DNA from: Paramesorhizobium endophyticum
GTDB lineage: Bacteria; Pseudomonadota; Alphaproteobacteria; Rhizobiales; Rhizobiaceae
Direction of reading: 5' to 3'
DNA: 64,000 nucleotides
Assembly (NCBI RefSeq): GCF_014640615.1
Contig: NZ_BMHH01000004.1
Coordinates: 62,001 to 126,000 of the forward strand
Part shown: positions 17,928-25,889 of the stretch, piece after piece
How positions within the stretch are numbered: position 1 is the first letter of the stretch
How the letters are laid out: each line of letters begins with the position of its first letter
Made by a program: the position numbers and the translations under genes
The notes under the pieces: model-generated
What the model saw: only the letters and a program-made list of their open reading frames with translations
Databases searched by the model: none
Told to the model about the DNA's origin: nothing

Positions 17928-18237
17928 CAGGGCGGGGTCGGGAAACAGGAGACCGGGGATGAGTGGTGACAGAGGGGCCAGAAGAATTCTCCGGTTTCTA
18001 AGGAGGCTTTTCCGGCGGGAATGTGGCGCTCCGGAAGGGAGCCGGAGCGAGCAGGCGGAGGGAACGGTGCTTCCACGATTCTTAGAGATAACGCCGTATC
18101 CCGAAAGGCTGTTCGACCCCGGGGGGCGGCCTGGGACGAGGCAGGTTTTCGGAAGGAAACCCGCTCCGGCTGCGGGGCAGAGACTTTCATTAGGCGCGTT
18201 GCGGCAATTGGCGAAGATCGATCGATAGGGGCGTTGA
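17928..18237. other. Intergenic region between autotransporter and coiled-coil gene
   Basis: This 310-bp stretch holds no gene I can support. It must contain the promoter for the coiled-coil gene at 18238. No recognisable operator or repeat was seen. Confidence 0.45.
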
Positions 18238-19377
18238 ATGGAAACGGCGAGCGGCAATCGGGTCATGCGCATCATCGGCGGCTGGGGCGGCAAGAAGGCG
18301 GCCGTCGCGGCGATAGAGGAGGAGAACGATCTGGCGGTGCTGCTCGATTCCGTGCAGCAGGTCGCGCTGACGCTTCAGGAGGAGTATGAGCGCAGTCTCG
18401 CCAAGGTCGGCCGGGATGTGTCGCAGCTCGCCACTCAGGTGGCGACGCTGCACCCGATGGTGTCGAAGCTCAAGAACGACCATTCCGTCGATGACAAGCG
18501 CAACCGGGTGCTGGAAGCCGAGCAGGCGCGGCTGAAGGAACAGGTCGGCAAGATCCAGGGCGAGCTCGAGCATTACCGCTCCCTCAGCGTGAAGCTGCGC
18601 GAGCAGCTCGACGTGGCGACGGAGCGTGAAGCCAACGACAAGAACGCTCTGAAGACACTGAAGACGGATCTGGAGAAGGCGCTGGCAGATATCCAGGAGC
18701 GGGACGGCGAGCTGACGTACGAAAGGCGCAAGCGCAGCGAAGTGGAGCAGGACCGCGACACGATGCGGGCCCGTATCGCCAAGCTGGAAGCGGAATATTT
18801 TCAGGCGAAGCGCGCCATCGCCAAGGTCATCAACGACCATGGCATCGTGAAGGGCAATCTCGCCACCCGCGAACTGGAGCTGGAGCGCGCGCTGGAAGAC
18901 TTCGCCATCGAGCGGTCCGCCCGCGCGCAGGCCGAGGCGCTTCTTGCCCGTAGCCGGCACGAGCTGGAGGAATCCCAGCGCGGCAACCGCGAGAAGGAGA
19001 AGGAGCTCCGCCGCCTTATCGAGCAGTACGAGTCGGAGATCCAGGATCTGCGCGCCAGGAAGACCAACGCCGAAAACGCCGAGATGGCGCTGCGCGGAAA
19101 GGTCGTGCTGGTCCAGCGGCTGCTTGTGAACCAGCGGTCGAAGACGGACAAGGCTTACGAGCATATAGGCCATCTCCAGGAATCCATCCGCAAGCTGATG
19201 TCGGACGAGGCCTCTGGGAGGGGGCAGGACATCAACCTCGAATGGGAGCCGGACGAGGAGCAGGTCACGGCGGAGGATCTCGAAAGCGTCGACCTGAAGA
19301 CGGACGTGCCGGAGACCTCGTCGCCGAGCCAGGTGGTCCGGCTTCCCGTCAGAGACCGCAACAACAACAATAATTGA
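18238..19377 (+). CDS. Long coiled-coil protein of unknown function
   Basis: A 379-aa soluble protein without a signal peptide or membrane segment. Residues 1-25 are basic and glycine-rich (MRIIGGWGGKKAAV). Residues of about 30-320 are almost continuous heptad sequence rich in Glu, Lys, Arg, Leu and Ala, for example ELEHYRSLSVKLREQLDVAT and REKEKELRRLIEQYESEIQD, with a short break near VSKLKNDHSVDD. The last 50 residues are acidic and end in five asparagines coded by AAC/AAT triplets. This rod-like build resembles bacterial intermediate-filament-like coiled-coil proteins, but I see no specific family match. It precedes the EAL gene by 174 bp and may share a transcript with it. Confidence 0.75.
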   Translation: METASGNRVMRIIGGWGGKKAAVAAIEEENDLAVLLDSVQQVALTLQEEYERSLAKVGRDVSQLATQVATLHPMVSKLKNDHSVDDKRNRVLEAEQARLKEQVGKIQGELEHYRSLSVKLREQLDVATEREANDKNALKTLKTDLEKALADIQERDGELTYERRKRSEVEQDRDTMRARIAKLEAEYFQAKRAIAKVINDHGIVKGNLATRELELERALEDFAIERSARAQAEALLARSRHELEESQRGNREKEKELRRLIEQYESEIQDLRARKTNAENAEMALRGKVVLVQRLLVNQRSKTDKAYEHIGHLQESIRKLMSDEASGRGQDINLEWEPDEEQVTAEDLESVDLKTDVPETSSPSQVVRLPVRDRNNNNN

Positions 19378-19423
19378 CCTGATGCCATGCAGGAGGACGC
19401 GCAGGAATTCGGAACATCCAGAT

Positions 19424-19528
19424 CGGACAGGGTGCCATCCCACGACGCAACGAACGCCCTGTCCGTGCGGCCCGCCGCCGCAGGGGCCAGCCAAAGCCCA
19501 TCCCTCGATAGGATATTGGCTGGCCCCT
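19424..19528 (+). promoter_or_regulatory. Two tandem hairpins in the leader of the EAL gene
   Basis: CGGACAGGG (19424-19432) pairs with CCCTGTCCG (19457-19465). AGGGGCCAGCCAA (19482-19494) pairs perfectly with TTGGCTGGCCCCT (19516-19528). The second stem is 13 bp and ends 23 bp before the EAL start codon, followed by CTTTC rather than a T-run. They may terminate the coiled-coil transcript or form a structured leader that limits EAL expression. No known riboswitch class was recognised. Confidence 0.5.
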
Positions 19529-19551
19529 CTTTCACCCGAGGGGAGCCCCCG

Positions 19552-20280
19552 ATGAAGACCGAATGGCGGGAATTTGCCGGGATCGTCTTCACGATGGTGT
19601 TTCAGCCCATCGTAGATGTCACGTCCGCCGGTGGTCCCTACGCCTATGAGGCGCTTGTGCGCGGGGCGGGAGGAATGAGCGCGTCGGCGGTCCTCGGCAG
19701 CATTCAGGATCATGACCATGACGCCTTCGATGCGGCCTGCCGTACGGCTGCGGTGGAAATCGCCGCCGCCCATCATCTCGATGGCAGGCTCAGCCTCAAC
19801 ATCTCGCCTTCGGCCCTGTGCAATCCGCGCTACGGCATCTATTCGACGATCCGCGCGGCGAGGCAGGCGGGGTTCGCGGCGGACCGGCTTATCTTCGAGG
19901 TGACAGAGCACGATACCCGCCACAACCTGCCAATGTTCAAGCGTTATTTCGACGCCTACCGCAAGCGGGGCGTTACGATCGGCATAGACGATTTCGGCGC
20001 CGGCTACGCCGGGCTGAACACGCTCATCCTGGTACGTCCAGACATCATCAAGCTCGACGCGGGCCTTATCCGGGGGATCGAGGACGATTCGCTGCGGCAG
20101 GCCCTCGTGCGGGGCACCCTCGAGGCGTGCAGGCGCGTGGACATATCCGTCATCGCCGAGGGGATAGAGACGGTAGCGGAGAAGGAAATTCTGCAGGCGC
20201 TCGGGATCGAGCTGATGCAGGGATATTTTTTCGCACGGCCAGCCCCCATCGCGGCCTGGGTAGAAGGGGGGAGCGCCTGA
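19552..20280 (+). CDS. EAL-domain cyclic-di-GMP phosphodiesterase
   Basis: A 242-aa stand-alone EAL domain that hydrolyses c-di-GMP to pGpG in the cytoplasm. The active-site residues appear intact: YEALVRG (EAL motif), LNISP with its Asn, FEVTEHD, DDFGAGYAG, DIIKLD with its Lys, VIAEGIET and the final QGYFF. There is no membrane segment or other sensor domain. The start is the ATG at 19552 after GAGGGGA; an open extension upstream runs through the hairpins and is not conserved-looking. It lies between a coiled-coil gene and a pilus operon, so it may lower c-di-GMP to control attachment. Its stop overlaps the next small gene (TGATG). Confidence 0.92.
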   Translation: MKTEWREFAGIVFTMVFQPIVDVTSAGGPYAYEALVRGAGGMSASAVLGSIQDHDHDAFDAACRTAAVEIAAAHHLDGRLSLNISPSALCNPRYGIYSTIRAARQAGFAADRLIFEVTEHDTRHNLPMFKRYFDAYRKRGVTIGIDDFGAGYAGLNTLILVRPDIIKLDAGLIRGIEDDSLRQALVRGTLEACRRVDISVIAEGIETVAEKEILQALGIELMQGYFFARPAPIAAWVEGGSA

Positions 20281-20453
20281 TGGGCAAGGGAGGCGCCAGG
20301 AAAGTCCCGGTTCCACGGACTGACAGGGAGGCGATCGAATTCGCCGTCTACCACCTCGACCAGTTCGATGTTCAGAGCTTCCTGTTCGACTGGCTCACGG
20401 GGGAATCCATCGAAAAATATCTGCATCCGGAAGGGCGCCAAACGTGTCACTAA
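20280..20453 (+). CDS. Small hypothetical protein, 57 aa, coupled to the EAL gene
   Basis: The ATG shares one base with the EAL stop (TGATG), so translation is likely coupled. The product begins MGKGGARKVPVPRTDREAIE and ends GESIEKYLHPEGRQTCH. It is soluble, basic at the N-terminus and rich in aromatic residues in the middle (FAVYHLDQFDVQSFLFDWL). I do not recognise the family. The frame stops exactly where base composition shifts to AT-rich DNA, so it may be a truncated longer protein or a small partner of the EAL protein. Confidence 0.6.
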   Translation: MGKGGARKVPVPRTDREAIEFAVYHLDQFDVQSFLFDWLTGESIEKYLHPEGRQTCH

Positions 20454-20579
20454 GTAGAAATTTCTATGAAGGGTTGCAAAAATGACAAAAATCGGATATT
20501 ATAATCTTCTGGTTGATATCAAACTGTTATGTACTTTAATATTCTTGCGATGTAAAAAGTATTTGTAATAAGTACTTAG
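20450..20579. promoter_or_regulatory. AT-rich promoter region of the pilus operon with inverted repeats
   Basis: The 262-bp region before the pilin gene is much richer in A and T than its surroundings. It contains a perfect palindrome TAGAAATTTCTA at 20455-20466. A 7-bp inverted pair, CTAAGTA at 20450-20456 and TACTTAG at 20573-20579, encloses a segment of about 116 bp. AT-rich DNA upstream of adhesin genes is often silenced by nucleoid proteins. The repeats could be operator sites or, less likely given their length, the edges of an invertible promoter. Confidence 0.45.
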
Positions 20580-20715
20580 CGTTTCTTTGACCGTACGTCG
20601 GCATCCTTTTCCCAGAGAGGGTGTCCATAAATGAAACGGGTGCGGCGGCCTAGGGCGCAAAGGCTTCTGACACTTTTCCCGCAATTGCGCGACTTGAAAA
20701 ACAAGGTAGCAATCC

Positions 20716-21237
20716 ATGAAATTTCTTCTTTCCATGGCCACAGCGGCGACCGTTGCGGCGTTTTCCACCATGCCGGCGACGGCGCAGACCGCCACCGCCG
20801 ATATTGGAGTTACCCTTGACGTCCAGGCGAGCTGCACCGCCACGGCGACCCCGCTGACCTTCCCCGCTGCGACGGGCAACATCGCAGCGCCCATCAATGG
20901 CACAGCCACCGTGGATGTCACTTGCACCAATGGTGCGACCTATGAACTCGGCCTCAATGGCGGTGGCGAAAACAGTACGGCGGCGCGCAAGATGACGAGC
21001 ACCACCGTACCGGCTAATAAGGTTGACTATCAGCTTTACCAGGAAGCGGGCCACACCAATGTCTGGGGCAATGTCCAGGGCGCTACGGTCGAGGGCACGG
21101 GCTCGGGCACTGCGTTCACGCATACAGTCTATGGCCAGGTGTCACCGCAAAATGCCCCCGTCGGCAGCTATAGCGACACGGTCACGGCCACGATCTGGTA
21201 TGGCTCATCGACCGCACCGGCGGGCGGCGGCAACTAA
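20716..21237 (+). CDS. Archaic chaperone-usher pilin, spore coat U domain protein
   Basis: A 173-aa secreted pilin with a signal peptide (MKFLLSMATAATVAAFSTMP, cleavage near ATAQ-TA). The rest is one spore coat protein U domain: DIGVTLDVQASCTATA, PINGTATVDVTCTNGATYEL, YQLYQEAGHTNVWG and YGQVSPQNAPVGSYSDTVTA. This matches the CsuA/B-type major subunits of archaic pili, which assemble by donor-strand exchange through a chaperone and usher. It is the first gene of a four-gene operon (pilin, chaperone, usher, tip). AAGG lies upstream of the ATG. Confidence 0.9.
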   Translation: MKFLLSMATAATVAAFSTMPATAQTATADIGVTLDVQASCTATATPLTFPAATGNIAAPINGTATVDVTCTNGATYELGLNGGGENSTAARKMTSTTVPANKVDYQLYQEAGHTNVWGNVQGATVEGTGSGTAFTHTVYGQVSPQNAPVGSYSDTVTATIWYGSSTAPAGGGN

Positions 21238-21251
21238 GCGAGAGGTGGTGA

Positions 21252-21677
21252 ATGCGCCCTTTCCTCCTCGCCATCGCATTGGCCTCGGTGTTGCTCTTCG
21301 CTTCCGGCGTAGCAGCCTCGACGCTTCGGGTCGCGCCAATTTCGGTTGCGCTGACAGGCGGCGCCAGCGCTTCCTTCGTGCGCGTCTGGAACGACGACAA
21401 GACGACCCTGCGCGTGCAAGCGCGGGTTTTCCGCTCGGTGGAAAAGAATGGTAAAGCCGTGCTCGAGCCCACCCGCGACGTGGTGGCAAGCCCGCCCATG
21501 GCCACGCTGAAACCGGGCACCGAAAATCTCATCCGTATCGTGCGGGTGTCGAAGAAGCCGATCGATCATAAGGAGACCTATCGCCTGGTCATCGATCAGC
21601 TGCCCGACGCGACGCAGGTCAAGCCGGGAACGGTGAAGATCCTCGTGCGTCATGCCATACCGCTTTCCTTCGAATAA
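21252..21677 (+). CDS. PapD-like pilus chaperone, N-terminal domain only
   Basis: A 141-aa protein with a signal peptide (MRPFLLAIALASVLLFASGV). The N-terminal immunoglobulin-like domain of pilus chaperones follows: LRVAPISVALTGGASASFVR, LEPTRDVVASPPMATLKPGT and YRLVIDQLPDATQ. The protein ends VRHAIPLSFE at the interdomain boundary. Family members normally have about 230-280 residues with a second domain that closes the subunit-binding cleft. The usher ATG lies within the last codons, so the second domain is missing rather than shifted into another frame, as far as I can see. The pilus may be unassembled, or this is a minimal chaperone. Confidence 0.85.
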   Translation: MRPFLLAIALASVLLFASGVAASTLRVAPISVALTGGASASFVRVWNDDKTTLRVQARVFRSVEKNGKAVLEPTRDVVASPPMATLKPGTENLIRIVRVSKKPIDHKETYRLVIDQLPDATQVKPGTVKILVRHAIPLSFE

Positions 21678-24096
21678 GAAACAAGCGGCGGCCGGCTTAA
21701 TGCTGACCGCCGCCATTTCCACCGCGGGCGCGACGATAGCGCTCGCGCAAGGCATCGATCTTTCGGTGCTCGATACGCCGCTTCGCCCCTCGCTCGAACA
21801 GGCGCAGCCCAATGCCGACCTGCAATTGGAAATCACCATCAACGGTGATCCGGTGAAGCTGGTTGCCTCGGTGCGAAAGGAGGCCGACGGCGCGCTTTCC
21901 ATGGAGCCGGACGAACTGCGCAATATTGGTATCCGTCCGGTTGATATTGCAAAACGTCCGGACGGCCGCATCGCGCTCGACCGTCTGCCGAATGTCAAAA
22001 CCGTCCTCGACGAGCAGAGACAGATATTGGACTTCATCGCGCCGAACAGCGCCCGTCAGCCGCGCCAGATTTCGGCCGGCGGCGGTATCCAGCCGCTGGG
22101 CAGGGACGATCCGCGCAACAAGGTCGAGACGAATTTCGGTACGCTGCTCAACTATTCGCTCTATGCGAATGTGTTTTCCGGCGACAATGAGTATTTCTGG
22201 CGCGACGGCCTGTCGGGCACATTCGAAAACCGCATTTTTGGCTCCGCCGGCGTGATCGACAATTCCATGTTGCTGGCCGAGGGCGACGTGAGGCGGCTGG
22301 ATAGCCGCTGGGCGTGGTCAGATATTGACACGCTGCGCACCTACCGGGCAGGCGACGTAATCACCGGCGCTCTGAGCTGGACACGCCCGACACGGCTGGG
22401 CGGCATTCAGTTGCAGCGCAATTTCAGCCTTCGGCCCGGGCTGGTGACGATGCCGGTTCCGGATTTTTCGGCAAGCGCCGCCGTGCCCTCCACCGTCGAT
22501 GTGTTTCTCAATAATGCGCGGCGTTTTTCCAATCCGGTTCCTGCCGGTCCGTTCGAACTGACCGATATGCCAGTTGTGACCGGAGCCGGCACGGCGCGGA
22601 TCGTCGTGCGCGATGCGAGCGGTAACGAGACCGTCACCGAAAGTGCCTATTTCGTGTCGGACCAATTGCTGCGGCGGGGCTTCCTCGACTATTCGCTGGA
22701 ACTTGGCGTGCCGCGTACCGGCTATGGTACAGAAGAGGATACTTATGAAAAGCAGCTGATGGGTTCGGCATCGACGCGATACGGCCTCACCAATTGGCTG
22801 ACGCTCGAAGGCCATGCGGAAGGCGGCGAGGGGCTGGCCAATGCGGGGCTTGGTGTCGTAAGCGGCATCGGGCGCTGGGGCGTGGGATCGCTGGCGGTTT
22901 CGGGATCGACTGCGGATGGCGAGACAGGCTATCAGATCACCGGCGCGGCGGAGTTCGATCTTTTCGGCGCGCGGCTGCAAGCGCGGATCCAGCGTGCGTT
23001 CGGCATCTATAATGATATTGCTTCGGTCACCACGCCACGGCTTGTCGACGATGATGGCTACATCTATTCGGGCGCGGCAGCGAAGGCGATGGATCAGGTG
23101 TCGCTGTCTTTCCCGCTCAATTTCGATGTCCCATCCTATGTCAATCTCAACTATACCCGGCTCGAACGGTTCGATGGCTACGATCAAAGCGTGGTGGGCG
23201 CCTCGTTCAGCCGGGCTTTGTTTGGCGGCACCTTCACTGCTTCCGGCTTCACCGATCTGGAGGACGATGAGTATGGCGTGATAGCTAGTTTCTCCATGCC
23301 GATCGGCAAGGACATGACGCTCAGCACATCCGCCCTTTCCAACAAGGATGGCGTCTCGGGCATTGCCACGCTCAGCCGTCCGGCGCGCGAGGAAAACGGC
23401 AATCTCGGCTGGTGGGTGTCGCGCCAGCAGAACGACAATTCGAGCACGGCGGCATCCGTTGACTGGCGCGCGCCTGTTGCGCGGCTGGGCGGCACGGTCA
23501 GCAACCAGAATGGCGAGACCGCTGCCAATGCGCAGGTGTCTGGCTCGGTGGTGGCGATGGGTGGCGGCGTGTTCGTCGCCGACCGGATCGACGATGCGTT
23601 CGCGGTGGTCGATGCCGGGATCCCCGGCGTGCCGGTGCTCTTCGAAAACCGGCCTGCCGGCAAGACAGGACGGAATGGCAAGCTGCTGCTGCCAGATTTG
23701 CGTTCCTATGAGCGCAACCGTATCGGCGTGGATCCCAAGGACTTGCCGCTCGATGTAAATGTCGATGCAACGCGGCGCGATGTCATCCCCGCAGGCCGTT
23801 CCGGCGTGATCGTTCCCTTCGGCAAGAAGGAGGCGGGTGATTCCTCGCTTGTCATCTTTCGGCAGGAGAATGGCGATTTCCTTGAGATGGGAACGCAAGG
23901 CCGCACCGGCGCAACGCTCGAGCCGTTCATGGTCGGCCATGACGGTGAAACCTTTATCGAGGGGCTACAGTCGCACAATCGATTGATCATGGAGCGGCCG
24001 AACGGGGAAAAATGCGTTGCTGAATTTAATTATCGCCCGAAACCCGGCGAGCAGACCGTGGTTCCGGATGTCCCGTGTGTTTCACTGAAAGAATAG
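21652..24096 (+). CDS. Outer-membrane usher of the archaic chaperone-usher pilus
   Basis: An 814-aa usher. After a short basic start (MPYRFPSNKKQAAAG) comes a signal sequence (LMLTAAISTAGATIALAQ). The N-terminal domain has LQLEITINGDPVKLVASVRK. The barrel then shows NYSLYANVFSGDNEYFWRDG, RLGGIQLQRNFSLRPGLVTM and the plug-like VDVFLNNARRFSNPVPAGPF. GVPVLFENRPAGKTGRNGKL belongs to the C-terminal domains. Ushers form the secretion pore and the assembly platform. Its start lies within the end of the chaperone gene (26-bp overlap). The true start could also be the internal ATG of MLTAAIST. Confidence 0.92.
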   Translation: MPYRFPSNKKQAAAGLMLTAAISTAGATIALAQGIDLSVLDTPLRPSLEQAQPNADLQLEITINGDPVKLVASVRKEADGALSMEPDELRNIGIRPVDIAKRPDGRIALDRLPNVKTVLDEQRQILDFIAPNSARQPRQISAGGGIQPLGRDDPRNKVETNFGTLLNYSLYANVFSGDNEYFWRDGLSGTFENRIFGSAGVIDNSMLLAEGDVRRLDSRWAWSDIDTLRTYRAGDVITGALSWTRPTRLGGIQLQRNFSLRPGLVTMPVPDFSASAAVPSTVDVFLNNARRFSNPVPAGPFELTDMPVVTGAGTARIVVRDASGNETVTESAYFVSDQLLRRGFLDYSLELGVPRTGYGTEEDTYEKQLMGSASTRYGLTNWLTLEGHAEGGEGLANAGLGVVSGIGRWGVGSLAVSGSTADGETGYQITGAAEFDLFGARLQARIQRAFGIYNDIASVTTPRLVDDDGYIYSGAAAKAMDQVSLSFPLNFDVPSYVNLNYTRLERFDGYDQSVVGASFSRALFGGTFTASGFTDLEDDEYGVIASFSMPIGKDMTLSTSALSNKDGVSGIATLSRPAREENGNLGWWVSRQQNDNSSTAASVDWRAPVARLGGTVSNQNGETAANAQVSGSVVAMGGGVFVADRIDDAFAVVDAGIPGVPVLFENRPAGKTGRNGKLLLPDLRSYERNRIGVDPKDLPLDVNVDATRRDVIPAGRSGVIVPFGKKEAGDSSLVIFRQENGDFLEMGTQGRTGATLEPFMVGHDGETFIEGLQSHNRLIMERPNGEKCVAEFNYRPKPGEQTVVPDVPCVSLKE

Positions 24097-24104
24097 AGGT
24101 TTTC

Positions 24105-25040
24105 ATGTTCGCTCGTTTTCTTCTCCTGGCAATTCTCGTGCTTCTTCTGTTTCCGGCGCGCGCCGGCGCCGCCACCTGCACGGCGAATGTGAGCAGCCTC
24201 AATTTCGGCGCGGTCGATACGCTTTCGGGCGACACACCGGCGACCGCGACGATCTCCGTCGATTGCGAGAATGTCGGCTCGTCCTCGCTCACGGTGTGCG
24301 GCAATTTCGGCGCGGGTTCCGGTGGCGCGTCAGGCAATTCCCGGCAGATGGGTCCCGGAACGGGGGGGCTGGGGTTCAACCTCTATGCGGATGCGAACCA
24401 TGCCATCCCATGGGGGCATGCGGATCAGCCCGCATTGGGATTGCCGCAGCGCTTCAGCCTGCCCGTCTCCGGCACGACCGCCTCGGGAAGGATGACGCTC
24501 TACGGCCTTGTCCCCAGGCGGCAGCTCAGTACCCGGACCGGGAGTTATACCTCCGAATTCACCGGCAATGACGCGCTTTTCTATTATGCTGAAGGCGATA
24601 CGCTGCAGTGCAACGCCCCAGCGGGTGCGAGCGCCACGACGGCGATTTTTACCGCAAGCGCTACTGTTCAGGCCAATTGTCTCATCGAGGCGGACAATAT
24701 CAATTTCGGCACGGTCGGTCTTATCACCTCGCCCATCGATCAAACCGGTCAATTGCGGATCACCTGCACGCCGGGGGTCGGCTATACGATTGCGCTCGAT
24801 GGTGGCCTCAGCAAAGCCACCAATCCGGAACAACGGCAGATGCGCTCCGGCGCAAATGTCGTGTATTACGGTCTCTATTCCAATGCCGCGCACAGCCAGG
24901 CCTGGGGTTCAGGCGGCGATGCCGTGACCGGAGAGGGGAGCGGCGCTGAAACACGTACCGTCTATGGCCGGGTGCCGGTGCAACAGGCTGCACCCGGGCA
25001 TTATTCCGACACCGTGGTGGTGACGATTACATATAATTAG
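24105..25040 (+). CDS. Two-domain tip subunit of the archaic pilus (spore coat U domains)
   Basis: A 311-aa secreted protein with a signal peptide (MFARFLLLAILVLLLFPARA, cleavage near GA-AT). Two spore coat U domains follow, about residues 24-160 (TCTANVSSLNFGAVDTLSGD) and about 195-311 (ANCLIEADNINFGTVGLITS, ending YSDTVVVTITYN). The two-domain build matches CsuE-type tip adhesins, whose distal domain binds surfaces. AGAGG precedes the ATG 8 bp after the usher stop. Its stop codon overlaps the stop of the convergent recombinase gene. Confidence 0.9.
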   Translation: MFARFLLLAILVLLLFPARAGAATCTANVSSLNFGAVDTLSGDTPATATISVDCENVGSSSLTVCGNFGAGSGGASGNSRQMGPGTGGLGFNLYADANHAIPWGHADQPALGLPQRFSLPVSGTTASGRMTLYGLVPRRQLSTRTGSYTSEFTGNDALFYYAEGDTLQCNAPAGASATTAIFTASATVQANCLIEADNINFGTVGLITSPIDQTGQLRITCTPGVGYTIALDGGLSKATNPEQRQMRSGANVVYYGLYSNAAHSQAWGSGGDAVTGEGSGAETRTVYGRVPVQQAAPGHYSDTVVVTITYN

Positions 25041-25603
25041 GGGATTTGTTCCAGATGCGCCGATGCCAGCCTTCTGATCGTCTTAGAGCAAACGCCATAA
25101 CGGGAAGCGACTGAGGATTTGGACTCGCCGTTCTTCAACGCCGAGAGCGCCTCCGCCGTCTGCTCGGGGGTCAGCGCGGATGGCCTTCCCAGATGCTTGC
25201 CGGCGGCGCGGGCCGTAAGCATTCCCGCCCGGGTGCGCTCGCTGATCAGCGCGTGCTCGAATTCCGCCATCGCCGCCATGATGTGAAAGACCAGCCGGCC
25301 GCCGGAATTGCTGGTGTCGATGCTTTCGTTGAGTGAGCGGAAGTGGACGCCGCGCCGGTCGAAGCCATTGATCGTCTCGACGAGATGGACGAGCGAGCGG
25401 CCGAGCCGGTCGAGGCGCCAGACGACGAGCGTGTCCCCGGTTTCAAGTCTTTCGAGAACGGCATCGAGGCCGGGCCTTGTCGCCGCTATGCCGGAATAGC
25501 CCTTGTCCTTGAAAATCAGCTGGCAGCCAGCCTGTTGGAGGGCAGCAATCTGAAGCCCCAGATTCTGCTCCTCGGTGGATACCCTCGCATACCCTATAAT
25601 CAT
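25037..25603 (-). CDS. Serine recombinase, resolvase/invertase family (second copy)
   Basis: A 188-aa protein starting MIIGYARVSTEEQNLGLQ, with the catalytic serine in ARVST, the core [20 protein letters not shown], the helix FHIMAAMAEFEHALISERTR and a C-terminal helix-turn-helix SSVASRYGVCSKTIRRLASA. It aligns over its whole length with the recombinase at 13459-14049; I judge about half the residues identical by eye. Both genes are on the minus strand and both end by overlapping the stop of a convergent plus-strand gene. It may act on sites at the island ends or on an invertible segment. Confidence 0.92.
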   Translation of the reverse strand: MIIGYARVSTEEQNLGLQIAALQQAGCQLIFKDKGYSGIAATRPGLDAVLERLETGDTLVVWRLDRLGRSLVHLVETINGFDRRGVHFRSLNESIDTSNSGGRLVFHIMAAMAEFEHALISERTRAGMLTARAAGKHLGRPSALTPEQTAEALSALKNGESKSSVASRYGVCSKTIRRLASAHLEQIP

Positions 25604-25889
25604 GTTTCAATGCCGCGGTCCGTTCGATCGGCGGCGAACTGCCGTCTCCCGGTCCGGGCGTTACCCCCGCTTCCCACAACACATTCTATTGTATGGAAGG
25701 CCCCGTCCACTCCACGCCCATGGAATTTACGATTCCTTTACCATGGCGCCGAAAAAGGCCATCTCCCCTCTGAAATCAAGATGTGGTAGATAGAAAGGTG
25801 AGACAGCTTGCATTTTTGGTAAATACGGAGTCTTGCTTAAATTGGGGACAAGGCAAAGCGTTGGGGGAATCTTGGGGCATAACAGGCGG
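25604..25889. other. Intergenic region upstream of recombinase 2 and the GntR gene
   Basis: This 286-bp divergent region holds no gene I can support. CCATGG occurs twice about 23 bp apart near 25718 and 25741. A TTG at 25833 could extend the GntR frame by 19 residues. No sequence shared with the upstream region of the first recombinase was recognised. Confidence 0.45.

Larger units (their letters stand above)
13459..25603. other. Recombinase-bracketed surface-attachment island
   Basis: Two paralogous serine recombinase genes in the same orientation enclose an autotransporter, a coiled-coil protein, an EAL phosphodiesterase, a small protein and a complete-order archaic pilus operon. Genes on either side are housekeeping-like (molybdate uptake) or regulatory. 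The left edge coincides with a truncated modC and a perfect palindrome. The content suggests a horizontally acquired or exchangeable adhesion module. No direct repeats marking the ends were found by eye. Confidence 0.4.

Noticed and set aside
18190-20316. Open frame of 708 codons on the minus strand opposite the coiled-coil and EAL genes
   Set aside because: It crosses two well-supported plus-strand genes and the hairpin region, and its translation has no family features.
20450-20579. Definite fimS-like invertible switch
   Set aside because: The inverted repeats are only 7 bp and there is no tyrosine recombinase nearby, so it is kept only as a weak hypothesis.
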